A DNA stretch of 64,000 nucleotides from Mangifera indica (lineage: Eukaryota > Streptophyta > Magnoliopsida > Sapindales > Anacardiaceae). The DNA lies in contig NC_058154.1 of assembly GCF_011075055.1 (NCBI RefSeq), positions 1,860,001 through 1,924,000 on the forward strand. The letters are read 5' to 3'. The notes beneath the pieces were generated by a model. It was not told the DNA's origin. It worked only from the letters and a program-made list of their open reading frames with translations, and did no database searches. Both the position numbers and the translations under genes were made by a program. Below, piece by piece: positions 24,468 through 36,639 of this stretch (its first letter is position 1; every line of letters starts with the position of its first letter).

Positions 24468-27395
24468 ATGTTGCCTCAGAAGCAAGCAGAAGAAGCAATA
24501 GTCTCCAACTTCAACGAGACAGAGCATGAAGGAAAAGAAGAAGAGAAGGAGGAAGAACAACAGTCCTTGTTTAGCGTCAAAAGCTTGCTTTGGCACGGTG
24601 GCTCTGTTTGGGACGCCTGGTTCAGCTGTGCATCCAATCAAGTACATTAAAAAAACCCCTCACTTCCTTCCTTCCAATTGCTTGATGAATTTCAAAATGA
24701 CCATTTTCACTTCCTTTTTACTATTCTTCCAGGTCGCTCAAGTGCTTTTAACTCTGCCATACTCATTCTCCCAACTGGGTATCCTCTCAGGCATTTTGTT
24801 GCAGATATTCTATGGCCTCATCGGAAGCTGGACTGCCTATCTTATAAGTGTACTCTATATAGAGTACCGAAGCCGGAAGGAGAAAGAGAACGTCAGCTTC
24901 AAGAACCATGTAATTCAGGTAACTGCCGCCGCCGCCGCCGCCACCACCACTTCTTACTTCTAATCTTCAAATATCTGTCTTTGATTACTGTAACCAAAAG
25001 TTAAACACTGTTTTGGATTCAGTGGTTCGAAGTGCTTGATGGGTTACTGGGTCCATATTGGAAAGCTGTTGGCCTTGCATTCAACTGTACTTTCCTCCTG
25101 TTTGGATCTGTAATACAACTGATAGCCTGTGCAAGGTAAAATCTAAATTTTTTCTTGACTCCAACTGAAGACATAAAAAAAATTAGCAATTGGGTTCTGT
25201 CTGTTTGATCTCAAAATCTATTATTTTATTCTTCCTGATGAGAACAGTAACATTTACTACATCAACGACCGATTGGATAAGCGAACATGGACTTATATTT
25301 TTGGTGCTTGCTGTGCCACCACTGTGTTCATCCCTTCCTTTCATAACTACCGAATCTGGTCTTTTCTCGGCCTCGGCATGACCACTTACACCGCCTGGTA
25401 TATGGCCATTGCCGCCCTTGTACATGGCCAGGTAAATATTCATGTTTAGTGATTAATTAACAATTTACAGTGGATATTTAAACTTTGAACTTGTTTTGAT
25501 TTTGCAGGTTGAAGGTGTGTCACACTCGGCTCCGACAAAGCTAGTGCTGTACTTCACTGGCGCTACCAATATTCTGTACACCTTTGGTGGCCACGCTGTT
25601 ACTGTGTAAGCTTTTTTTTCCATTTTTTACCTGAGTCGATTTTTTTTTTCCTCCTTTCTCCTGCAACTGGCTCCTCTTCTTGCACTTGTTTCTACATGGG
25701 TTCTCTTTGCAGCTTTTGGCGGCCATCTTGGGGCTCGGGATCAAGACAAAATCATGCATAATTTTTTTCACTTTTGTTTGTTGGAAAACAACATTTTCCG
25801 TAACATTTTTCCAGGAAATGTTTATTTTTCTCTGTCACAGCCCAAATCTGACCTGAAATCTAGTCTACTGTTCTTCTTTGTCTTTACTCGTAGCATGATT
25901 TCTCTATCATGGACTCAATAGCTTGAGGTCATTTTCCTCATCTTCTTCCAAGCTGGAAGTGTCATTAACATGGTTAAGTTCTGATCAAACAAAATTTAAT
26001 ACTCAAAATCTGAATTTGGGTTGCCTTTATTTGTGAAAAATATTGCAGGGAAATTATGCACGCCATGTGGAAACCTCAAAAGTTCAAGTACATATATCTG
26101 TTTGCTACCTTGTACGTTTTCACATTAACAATTCCCTCAGCCACCGCCGTCTACTGGGCATTCGGCGATCAACTCCTCAATCATTCCAACGCCTTCTCAC
26201 TTCTCCCCAGGACTGGCTGGCGTGACACTGCCGTCATCTTAATGCTCATTCACCAGGTTCAGCCCAACTAGCAGCTCTCTGCACAAACATTTTTTTTACT
26301 GAAATCTGACTGAGATTGGATTGAATCGAATTTTTTTTTTTTACATTTTTGCAGTTTATAACATTTGGATTCGCATGTACGCCATTGTACTTTGTGTGGG
26401 AGAAAGTTATTGGAATGCATGACACCAAGAGCATATGCTTAAGGGCACTTGCAAGATTACCAGTGGTGATACCAATTTGGTTTTTGGCCATTATATTCCC
26501 ATTCTTTGGTCCAATTAACTCTGCAGTTGGGGCTCTCTTGGTCAGCTTCACCGTCTACATCATCCCATCTTTAGCCCATATGCTCACCTACAGAAAAGCC
26601 TCTGCTCGACAGGTAAAAAGGCTTAAACTTAACACTCCTCTTTCACTCTTTGGCTTGCCTAAGACTTCAGTCCCCACACCCACATGTCACAACAGAAAGT
26701 TGTAATTATCTTGATTTGTGAAGGGGGATTTGGGCATCATATTTTTAGTGGTCACACCGGATTTGATGGGGATTCCCACATATCTACAGTGACACAGACA
26801 GAGAGAGAGAGAGAGGAAAAGATAGAAGAAAAGAAGAAGAACAAGTGTACAAAAGCATTTAAGGCTTGGATTTGGAAATATGAGATAGGTGGCTTGTCGT
26901 TTTCACTTAGTTATAATACTACAGTTGTGTTGTTATACCTTTGTCTGGGATGATCTGGCTGTGGCTCCCTGACTCCACCCAACCGGGCTCTGAGTCTGAC
27001 TGCTTTTTTGGAATCAAATCAAAATATTGAATATTTAAAAATTTAATCTTAAAATATTATAAAAAAATATTTAAATTTATATTTTAATGTACATGAAACT
27101 CCTAATATTATTGTGTAATCATCTTCGTCATCATCAATAATACTGATCAAATATATATATTTGTTTGCAGAATGCCGCAGAGAAGCCTCCATTTTTTATG
27201 CCAAGCTGGGCTGCAATGTATGCATTTAATACATTTATAGCAGTGTGGGTTCTGGTGGTTGGTTTTGGGTTCGGTGGCTGGGCCAGTATGACCAACTTTG
27301 TCCAGCAAGTCGACACATTTGGGCTTTTTGCTAAGTGTTATCAGTGCAAACCTCCACCGTCAACAGCCGCCCCGGGAGCCGCCCAACATCACTGA
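24468..27395 (+). CDS. AUX1: Auxin influx carrier of the AUX1/LAX family
   Basis: Proton-coupled auxin importer of the plasma membrane, in the amino acid/auxin permease family. Eight coding exons join in phase: 24468-24641, 24733-24918, 25023-25135, 25248-25431, 25508-25605, 26049-26256, 26355-26612 and 27171-27395, giving 481 residues (Arabidopsis AUX1 has 485). All introns are GT-AG. Highly conserved blocks are seen in order: WHGGSVWDAWFSCASNQ (about residues 42-58), VAQVLLTLPYSFSQLG, NHVIQWFEVLDGLLG, RTWTYIFGACCATTVFIPSF, EIMHAMWKPQKFKYIYLFAT, FITFGFACTPLYFVWEKVIG and FGFGGWASMTNFV, then a short proline-rich tail ending AAPGAAQHH. The N-terminus is acidic and lies before the first of about eleven membrane segments. 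The words SVWDAWF, VIGMHDTKSICLRALARLPV and SARQNAAEKPPFFMPSW fit the AUX1/LAX1 branch better than LAX2/LAX3. The gene appears intact. Confidence 0.97.
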
Positions 27396-30300
27396 ACTTA
27401 AACAAAGTGACATCAGAAACAAAAACAAAAGCCTTTTCTCTTCAATTTTCTCTTTGTTTCTGCTCCTTATTTTGTATCATACAAGGGGGGATAGCAATAG
27501 CTCCCTTATATGTGATGTGTGCTGGATTTTTCTTTTTTCTATTTTATTTTTTCATTCTCTCCCCCTTAAATTAGTGGGTAAAATAGTGTGTTGAATTGTG
27601 ATGATTCCTTTGCTATCAAAGCATAGGCTAATTAAAATCAGATATATAATGTTTAGTTTTATATATATAAATATCTTTCTTTCTTTTATCTTTATCTTCC
27701 TTTTCACTAGGGATATTATGAAATATGGTGCTTATCGTTATTAGGAATGTATGTTATTAGGAATGTATTCGAGTTAGGCCAAGTTTAGGGTTGCTTTGAA
27801 TTCATAATACCCAATTTAAATTTATGTATAGTAATGTTGAAGGGTTATGGATAAGATTAATAGTATTGTGGGAGAGGTAAACAGTGTTGCCAATAGGTAG
27901 AGTTGAATTTGAATTTAGTCGAGTTCGTTAAGCGTCTCTCAAAGTTGTTCAAACTTGTCTCCTTTAAAGTGAGTCGAGTTTGAATTTAACTCAAGTTTGA
28001 GTTGAGTCAAGCTTTGAGCTTAATTGGGTATTTTAGTCAAACAAAAAATGATGAAAACAATATCATTTTAATGTGTATTGTTCAAAATAATATTGTTTTT
28101 GTTGATTTGTATCAAATTTTTTTAAGGTTATGAGCTTGTTAAACTGAATATCTCTCTAGTTCAAACTAAAAAATATTAATTCTTAGAATCAAGTTTGAGA
28201 GCCAAGCTTGTTTTCTACTTATTCAAGGAGAGTTGAGCTTGTTTTCGAACTTGAATAAATTCAATTTAAATTTAACCTTACTAGTAAATAAATAATGTTG
28301 TTCAAAACAAATAACTTGAATTTAAATTGAGATTTGAACTCAAGATTTAGTTCGAATTTGACTCATTTAAAATGAACGATAAATTTGAATCAATTCAGGA
28401 CGACTAAAATCCATTGCAATTTTATTACTACTATAGCATGTGTCCAAAGTATAACTTATAAAATCAGTATAATAAAGTTATACATATCTATTATGTAAGT
28501 TATCATATGATTGAATAATTTTAAATTAAAAATAAAATAATATTTAATTATATATAAATATTTATTTATTTATATGTTCAAAATTGGAACGTATGATATT
28601 ACTCAAATCGGTACCGTTATAGGTCAAAATAATATTTTTTAAAGCAGACATGGCTTGGTCTTCAAAAGTTTCTATGTGGACATGTTCTAATGGCCCTTTT
28701 GACATTAGATTCCATTTTCGGAGTGGGCCGTGGACCCGCCCCACTTTCACATGGGTTGCACGTTACTATATCTGTTTGTCACGTGCCTCTCTTTACTCCT
28801 AAATATTCTGTTTTCCCTAATTTCACATGACAACAACCCAATACACACATGAACCCTTTTTCCTTTCTTGTTTAAATTTCATTATCCCATCATTAATTTT
28901 TCAAACTTTTCATTTGACCCCATTTTTTAATTGGGGTTTTTCAATTTTATAATTTAATTTTATTGCACATGCCACCCCATAATAAGGTGTCCTCTTGCTG
29001 TTTCTTTTCATATTATAAAGTTTAATTGTGTTGATGTCCCCATTGACTGAGAACCCTAAGCTTGATTAGATTAAAGAATATACTATCAAAAAAGGGAAAA
29101 TTATTTTGACTGGTGGAAGCTGTCACTTCAAACTCTAAGCAAAAGACCGGAATGAATATAAATATGAGCATAAATATTGATATTTTAAAATATTAATGAG
29201 ATTTTAAATTATAAATAAAATAACATTTAATTATATATTGAGACATCAAAATTTATAAATGTATTTAAATATATTATTAATACAAGCAGCTTTTGATCGA
29301 GTCAAGCTTGAGTTTTATATTGGTTGACGTGGTGAACTCATAAACTCATAACTTGATCCAAGTCAAATATTAATATGTTTTCAAAACTTTTAAAATTTTG
29401 TACTTATACCCTTAAAATATTAGTCATTAACTTTTGATATAAGAGATTTCTGGTAAATATATAATTATATGGTTTAAATATATATATATTTTTAAATTAA
29501 GGGATGATGAATAAATTTTCGAATCAAATTCAAACAAACTGTTTTTGTCTCGAGCTCCAACTCAAATTGAGATCTTATCGGCTCGATGAGTTTAAGCTCT
29601 ATAAATATGTAATTGAATCCGATTCAATCCAAGCACCACTATAGATATATAATTAGCTCATTTGCACCTGCATTAATTTATATAATATTACTCTATTAGA
29701 ATGACTATCAATATTCTACGATGCATGATACGCATCCTATAATATAATACAATATAGTGGATATATCGTATGATATGATACATATTATCATTACATATTA
29801 ATATACTTTTTTAGAGAAAATGAAAATATAGTTAGGATGTATACGATAAAATTTAAATTTTTAAGGATGTTTGTAATGTTTTTTAAAATGATAATGTGTT
29901 GATTAGAGTTTTTTTTTTAATTATTTTATTATACTATTTTATAGAAGATGTATCATACGATATAATACAATATTCGATCTATAATATAGAAAATTTGGTT
30001 TTCAATACATAATATCTGCCATTTTGATCAGTTGAAACATCAACCGCTAATTAAATCAATTGAATTACGTGTAAAACCGAGTTTGACTTGATTAATTTAA
30101 ACAATTTTTTTTTCGAAAATTCATTATAAAAACTTAAATCAAGATGTTATTTATTATTTTTTAATATATCTACTATCAAACTAAGTTTATTTTAATGTTA
30201 AATATCTCAAATTATATATTAAATTATAAATTATACAAAATTAATTTTAATATTATTTTTAAATAATTAACTGATCTAATCATCGATCAAATATCGATTA

Positions 30301-30732
30301 GACTAAATTATCTTTTTTTAGATTAATATCCAGTTTGATTCTAAAATCATTAATTAAATTTGTCTTAGTAATTAAATCTAAGACATATGACAAGAAAGTT
30401 TCACCTAAGATTCAGTGCCATTATCCACACCAAGAAGTCTTCTTTCTCCTTTCTGCGAGCAAGCTTGAAGAATAAGGATAATAAAAAGCTTAGATTATGA
30501 TATAATATGTTTACATAATTAAGATTAAGCAAGGCCTTTGGTCAGAAGAACATGCATTTCCATGTGAAAAGTCCCCAATGACATGCTACAAGTAATAATA
30601 CATTTAAGATCTAAATCTAATCTAAGAAGTACCCAATTGCTTGGAACTTCAGCCATCCCAATCCAATTTTGTTTGAAGATTGGCACAAGAATCTGTTTCC
30701 AAAAGTGACATAAACCTAACATAAACAACTTT
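27396..30732. other. Repeat-rich intergenic DNA
   Basis: The first few hundred bases are the 3' untranslated region of the auxin carrier gene. Bases 27890-28410 are a degenerate CTCGA/GAACTT-rich hAT-type copy with a diverged AACAATATCATTTTAATG core. Bases 28430-28570 and 29180-29260 carry the AT-rich AAATTAAAAATAAAATAATA motif. Bases 29290-29640 are another hAT-type fragment. No host gene is supported. Confidence 0.45.
29708..30015. repeat. AT-rich interspersed repeat, copy 3
   Basis: The core near 29866-29901 reads GTTTGTAATGTTTTTTAAAA followed by TGATAATGTGTTG, in the same orientation as copy 2. The ends carry GATGCATGATACGCATCC on the left and ATCATACGATATAATACAAT on the right. Confidence 0.6.
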
Positions 30733-30741
30733 TATTACTTA

Positions 30742-31382
30742 GGCCAAAAGACATATTCCCACCCAATGTTTAGTATAAACTCAAACTTTAATATTTATCC
30801 GTTTGTTAAATTTTGTTGTTATTGTTATAGACAAAATTAGGGCTGGATTCAAACCGAGCCGAGCTCGAGCTTGACTCGGTTCATATATAGTCGGCTCGAG
30901 TTTGGTTAAAGCTCACTCGAATTCAGTTCGACTTATTTTTCGTTATCAAAACGATATCGTTTTAATACATATTAATCAAAATGACATCGTTTTGTATCAA
31001 AAATTTTAATTAACAAATCTGACGAGTAGCTCAAGCTCGAGCTTTAGTTAACTCGGTTCAAATCTAACCCTAGACAAAATTATCATTTAACAAAAATATT
31101 TAAAAAACTAAAAATTTATTATATTTTCTCCCTTCCCTATGTTTAGCTTTCTAACAAATTCTCTCTACCCAAAGTTTGAATCGTCGTCTTCTGAAGAATT
31201 TCAAACTCGAAAAAAAAATATGATAAATTTTTAATTTTTTAAAATATTTTTATTAAATAACAATTTTACTCCTGACAGTAACAATAAAATATAACAGACG
31301 AATGCATATTTAAGTTTTTAAAAATTAGCATGTCTAAGTTTAAATATGCACAAAATCTTTGGTGGGAATAAGTCTTTTGGCC
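30742..31382. mobile_element. Mutator-like non-autonomous element with perfect 9-bp duplication
   Basis: The left end GGCCAAAAGACATATTCCCA and the reverse complement of the right end, GGCCAAAAGACTTATTCCCA, match at 19 of 20 positions. The flanks are TATTACTTA at 30733-30741 and again at 31383-31391, a perfect 9-bp target duplication, the hallmark of Mutator-like elements. The element is 641 bp and encodes no protein. A 235-bp hAT-type element has inserted into it at 30838. Its ends share the TATTTCCCACCCAA-like subterminal word with the large palindrome at 36.3-44.0 kb. Confidence 0.9.
30838..31072. mobile_element. hAT-type element nested in the Mutator-like element, perfect 8-bp duplication
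   Basis: The element runs from TAGGGCTGGATTCAAACC to CAAATCTAACCCTA and is flanked by GACAAAAT at 30830-30837 and 31073-31080, a perfect 8-bp duplication. Near its centre are two palindrome-like words, AAAACGATATCGTTTT at 30948-30963 and AAAATGACATCGTTTT at 30978-30993, starting 30 bp apart. The 290-bp element at 53026 has the same arrangement. Confidence 0.92.
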
Positions 31383-31399
31383 TATTACTTATCCAAAGG

Positions 31400-32415
31400 A
31401 ATCGTCAAAGTGATCGTTTAACCACTATTGGGTTATCCTTTGAATAGGTTCTTATTCTAATAAATAATTTTGGATTCCAATTTTGAGAACAAAAAGTATA
31501 TTGTTTTGGATATTAATTAAAATAATTATTTTTTAAAGGGTTTATAAAAAGTAATTGAGTAATACTATATATATACACTTTTTAGTATATAAATATCTAA
31601 TTTTATACTAAAAAATATATAAATAGTTTTATTCAAAATATAATAAAATCGTGCGTATCTATTTTAAGTACACAAATAGATATATACTTGATATATGTCT
31701 CATATAATTGAATACTATTGAATTAAAAATAAAATAATATTCAGTCACATGATTACACAAATAAGTAGATATATATAATATTATTCATTGTCACATCTAG
31801 CAAATTAGCCATCTCTCGTCAATCTTATTTGATGCCATTCTTCTTTGATTTTGTTCTTTTTGCCATCCTCAACCATTGTTCAAGTTGTGAATGTGGTTGA
31901 AATTAAAAATAGTGGGAATCTATTTGAATGGAATTGAATCTATTTTTAGTCATCCTAGAAAACGTTGGTGAATTATCCATGGATTAGCACTTGTCGTATT
32001 TATATGTAAATAGTATAAAATCTCGAGTATAGAATTGATTTGGCGTAGCCTTTAAATAGGGTAAGTAAGTGTAAAAATTTCATACTAAGACAGAGTGAAT
32101 ACACTTGTATAAGTGTAAGAATTTTATGTGTAAAGGGGGTAGTAATTTACCTTTAACATGCCAATACACGAAATGCATAAAATCTTTAGTCGAATAGATT
32201 GTTAGATCAGCCCCTTACTGAGTCAGTGTCGATCTGGTTCTGAAAACATTAAACAAACCCATCTAAAATCAATTGGTTTGTATGTTGGGGTCTGATTGTG
32301 GGTTTGATGGATGCTTTTTGAGCCAAACCCAACAATCAAGAGCTTCTTACTAGATGCACCGTAATTATTTCTAAGTACAGTCTTCAAAATTCCTAGGTCA
32401 TATCTCTTATTGGGA
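31400..32415. other. Intergenic DNA, no gene seen
   Basis: Bases 31560-31790 carry the self-complementary AT-rich motif (TTGAATTAAAAATAAAATAA) with repeated ATATATAC phrases. The rest up to the promoter of the ribosomal protein gene shows no supported feature. Confidence 0.4.
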
Positions 32416-32419
32416 TATT

Positions 32420-32475
32420 TGGGCCAAATATCGGCCTCAATATTTGGGCCGGGCCGAAAAATCCTTAGTATAAAA
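32420..32475 (+). promoter_or_regulatory. Promoter of the plastid ribosomal protein gene: two site II motifs and TATA box
   Basis: TGGGCC occurs at 32420-32425 and 32445-32450, followed by a related GGGCCG. TGGGCC/T elements (site II) bind TCP factors and are typical of ribosomal protein gene promoters. TATAAAA follows at 32469-32475, 60 bp before the ATG at 32535. Spacing and motif content fit a short-leader promoter. Confidence 0.6.
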
Positions 32476-32534
32476 GCAGAAACCAACCTCACCTTATCTT
32501 CAAAAAGTTTCTGAGGCCGAATTGAAGCCGACCC

Positions 32535-33053
32535 ATGGCGACACTCATACTTGGAGCTCTAGCTCTGACACCTCAATCTCGCATTTCCTCTTCTCAATCT
32601 CAAGCTCTCGGCACTCCTCTCAGCTCCTCAGCTCGCTCAGTTTCGCTCTCTTTCACTCCCTCTCCTTCAATCCCCATCGGTCAGTAACTATTAACCGCCA
32701 ATTCTCTTTACCTCTTTTAAGTGTAATGACTGATAACTTTGCCCTAAAATTTGTCAAATGATTCAGTGTACTGTGGTCGTGGCGATAAGAAGACGGCCAA
32801 AGGAAAGCGTTTCAATCACTCCTTTGGCAATGTAAGAAGTGTTTGTGACCGTCCGATGAATTGGTGAATTTTGTTATTTTTACATGATGAATATAGTTTG
32901 TTTTGGTTTATTTATTAGGCGAGGCCGCGAAACAAGAAGAAAGGGAGAGGACCGCCGAGGGTATACGCACCTCCTGCTCCACCAAGGAAAGATAAGTATG
33001 ATGATGATGAGAAAATAGATATCCAAATCGATGAATCTTTATTCTCTGGTTAA
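32535..33053 (+). CDS. PSRP4: Chloroplast 30S ribosomal protein bTHX (PSRP4/S31-type)
   Basis: Small basic protein of the plastid 30S ribosomal subunit, related to bacterial Thx. Three exons join in phase: 32535-32679, 32767-32831 and 32919-33053, giving 114 residues. Residues 1 to about 48 are rich in Ser, Leu and Pro with few acidic residues, as expected of a chloroplast transit peptide. The mature part begins near [20 protein letters not shown], the signature of the family, and continues [20 protein letters not shown]. It ends with an acidic stretch ([19 protein letters not shown]). A mitochondrial paralogue of this family exists in plants. The Ser-rich leader and the proline-rich tail point to the plastid form, but targeting is inferred. 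The gene appears intact. Confidence 0.88.
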
Positions 33054-35499
33054 TTCAGATATCCTGTGTTTCTTCTAATTGCTGTATTTGTATTGAATCT
33101 TGAGATGTTATGTCGTTATTGTCAATTTACAATTTGTTCTTGTTTTTAACTTGTAGTTAGGATAAGCCAGTGCATCTAATTCTCTTCTTTTTATCAGGAA
33201 ACCAACTATATAGAAAAACAAACAGGTTTATGGCTCATCTTCCATTATTATTGCTTAGGCCTTAAAAATGGTATTCTGGCGGGGATTAATACTACATGTC
33301 TCAATAATGTCCCAAATTTATCATCTGAAGTGATGTATCATTTTATATGATATTCAATTCTGAGCTAAAGCAGGTAGGCCTGGATTTGAATTGAGCTGAG
33401 CCCGGACATGGGCTAGCTCGAGCTCAAAGCTTGAATCCATAATGACCACCTCAAATTCGAGCTGATCGAAAATATTGTCAAAGGATCGTTGCTGGGATAA
33501 ATAGTTTTATCAATGTGATGAGCAGTAACACCAGAGGGGACTTCGAACTAAGCTATCAAGTTGAAACTCCAGCTTGAATTTAGTTCGAATCGAGCCGAAC
33601 ACCTAGTTGGGCGAGTTGGCACAGATTCAATCTAGCTTTGATTGTAGTAAGTGATATAGTATTACCATATAGGATATCCATTTGATATGACATTGAATAA
33701 TGGGCTAGTATGGTAAGCGATATAGCATTACCATATAGGACATCATCACTGGGATGAAAATTTTGGGATACTATTTAAGATGTGTAGCATTTCTCATCCT
33801 ATCTAATTGTCATGTTAACCACTTATACTGAAAATCTTTGAAGACCACAATTGTCTATTAGAGTCTTAAGAGATTAATGAAGAACCCTCCTATGTTGCTT
33901 AACATTAAAACTTGGAAGGAAGTATGAGGTAGATCTAAGACTGTAAAAATGTCTACACTAGTCTTCTTCTCTGGTGATGTCCACACAGCTTCATAGTGAA
34001 ACTAGTCACTGGCTACTGGTGCTGGCTAGAGGCTGCCAAAATGTTACTTCAAAAGAATGTTATCTCTTCAAGCCAAGCTTCAGCTAGTGTGTACTTTATT
34101 AAATAGGGTAATCAGGTGTGATTGCTAGAACTTTAAGCCCACAATCAAGTAGTGGTTTGATGGTCATGTAGGCTTGGCTATTGTCCAGAGATCTTGATAT
34201 AATTATCAAACATGCTTCAGAGTTGGTTTTTCAACGGATTTTCTGCACCCAAGAATTCACTTACGCCAAATGTCCCCTGATGGTGAAAACCAAGCCATGA
34301 AGACTCTGAATTATACACTGTTTGTTGAGGAATTCTATAAGTCGGTTATAAAATTTCTACTCAAGTCAATTGATTGGGGAATTTCAATTTGAGGCAGTTT
34401 TTGTACAGCCTTCTGATTCTTAAATCTTCTGTGAGATTCCTGGGAAGAACCAGATGAGGAGTTTCACTGTTCTTCTTTCATATAGTTTGTGCAGGAAGCA
34501 ATGGCCTGCTATATTGTTCAATCTTGTGCGGTAAACAAGGCCTGCTGTTTTCTTGAATCTTTTCTAGTGTGGTATGCAACAGCCTGTATATTATTCAATT
34601 TTGCATGTGTGGTAAGTATTGAAGCGGTATTGGAGATCGACTCAACATGCCTTCAATTTTGGAAGGCTTAATATCTGCAGTGTAGACAGAAAGATTGGAG
34701 ATTAGGATGTCTGCATAGATTATGAAAAATATAGCAGTTAATGAGCTGGTAGAGAAGATGTGGTATTTAATGGTAAAACCGAATACCCTGTAGTTTAGTA
34801 TCTTGTGAAATTTTTTTTCTCTTCCTCATAAGAGTTGAACGGGGAGAGAGGCTGGTTGGTTGATATATTGTAGTTATTCAGACTAAATTTTATGGTCTTT
34901 TCTTACTCTGTATCTCCCTATGTTGAAATCATACGCGTGGATTGATAGGAGGCAGTTTTTGGTTGGAGATGATCAATCTTAGTGTTGTCTGATAAATTTC
35001 CGGAACTGCCGCTCGAACCAATCTTTTTTTTTTTTTCTGGTATTGCCAAATTGGTGGAGGGATCGGAGGATCCGGAGTTTCACTATCATCTTTTTTTTTT
35101 TCGCTTCATTCGTCTCTTTCTTTAAGAGGTAGCATGGTGGTATTGTAGCTCAAATTGGGTTTTGTTGTAATACTAATATTTCTACACAGTGCACACAAAG
35201 ATTACAAATGAGTCTGCCAGTAGGGATAAGGCTGCTTGTGTATACGAGATAAACTATAGCCGGGAATGAGACGGCGAGGAAGAGGGGTGATTGCGCAATT
35301 TTTGTGAGAAATTAAGGGCCCTACGGAGCAAGGGATTTTCGGAAGCTTCTATTTATGCGTGATTCATCACGCTCCATCGAAAGATTTCAGACTTAAAATT
35401 GAATATTAACCCGAGCAGTTTTTGGAGTTGGTAAAATTAGTAGAGTTTAATTATTCCCAAGGAAACGGAGATGGTTGAATCGATGATATTAATATGTCA
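33054..35499. other. Intergenic DNA with a degenerate hAT-type copy
   Basis: The first part is 3' untranslated region of the ribosomal protein gene. Bases 33375-33650 start TAGGCCTGGATTTGAATTG and are rich in GAGCTCGAGCTC-like phrases, another hAT-type family copy without a clear right end. Bases 33700-35460 have a more even composition, with a short local repeat of GGCCTGCT...TTCAAT phrases near 34500-34600, but no gene is supported. Confidence 0.4.
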
Positions 35500-35508
35500 T
35501 AATTAATA

Positions 35509-36148
35509 GGCTAAACAATTATTTTTCACTCAAGGTTTGATGTCAACCTAATTTTTCAGTCATTAATTATTAAAAATTTAAAAATTTATCTATCTATTAT
35601 ATTTTATTATTATTATTAACGAAAAAATTGTTATTTAATATAAATATTTAAGAAAAATTATAAATTCATTGTATTTTTTTTCAAGGTTTAAAAATAAATA
35701 ATTTTCTTTTACTTAAAGTTTAAAAAATGATTATTTTTTCTTTAGGATTTGTATTTTTTTTTTGTTGTTTCTTTGGTGATTGGAGTCGATTAACCTTCTT
35801 TCACCTATTTCTTGGATGAGAATGAATTATTGGCTAATGTCATGTTGATGAATCATGGGTTGACCTTCGATTAGTTGGCTTTGGTCACTGAAGAAGCAAC
35901 AAAAGAGAAAATGCAAATCTTAAGGGGAAAATAGTCATTTATTTTAATTTTAAGTGTGAAAAAATTATTAGTTTTTAAATTTCAGATAAAGATAATAAAT
36001 TTATATTTTTTAAAAATATTTTTATTAAATAATAATTTTATTTATGATATCAATAAAATTTAATAAATAAATAAATAAATATTTAGACATTCGATAATTA
36101 AGGAATAAAAAGTTGGATTAATATCAAATAACAAATAGCCATTTGGCC
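35509..36148. mobile_element. Mutator-like non-autonomous element, 9-bp duplication with one mismatch
   Basis: The left end is GGCTAAACAATTATTTTTCA and the reverse complement of the right end is GGCCAAATGGCTATTTGTTA. The flanks are TAATTAATA at 35500-35508 and TAATCAATA at 36149-36157, matching at 8 of 9 bases. The length of 640 bp is nearly that of the element at 30742-31382, and both share an internal phrase like AAATATTTTTATTAAATAA. It encodes no protein. It sits only about 160 bp left of the large palindrome. Confidence 0.8.
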
Positions 36149-36639
36149 TAATCAATAATTTAAAATTGTTTCATAAAACTTCATGATGTTAGCATTATGG
36201 CAAAATGGGTTTGTTTATCCAACGGTTGAGAAGTTAAAATGATTTTTAATCTTGATTGAAACCAGATTTGCATCAATTCTACTCTGACATCAGTCTAGCT
36301 TTTAAAATAGGGAGGACTATTTCCCACCCAACTTTTGATGCCTTTTTAAAATGTCACCCACGACAGATGGAAAACTTTTATTCTCACCTATGAGTTGTTA
36401 ATATGGATGATATATGTTTGGATAGAATTAAAATGTCTATTTTACCCTTATTAGATGAAATGACAAAAATACCCCTTAATTTAATATGCAAAATTCGTTC
36501 CAAAAATTGACGTTGGGGTTTGATTGAAATTACCAATTTGCCTCGTAGAATGGAAATTACCAATTTACGTTAGAGACTCATGTTTTTATGCCTTGAAGAG
36601 TTCAATTACTTTTTGTTCAATTCATAAGCTCATTTTAAT

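Noticed and set aside
24526..24963. 145-codon frame overlapping the start of the auxin carrier gene
   Set aside because: It reads through intron 1 of the auxin carrier gene. The spliced reading is confirmed by conserved family residues on both sides.
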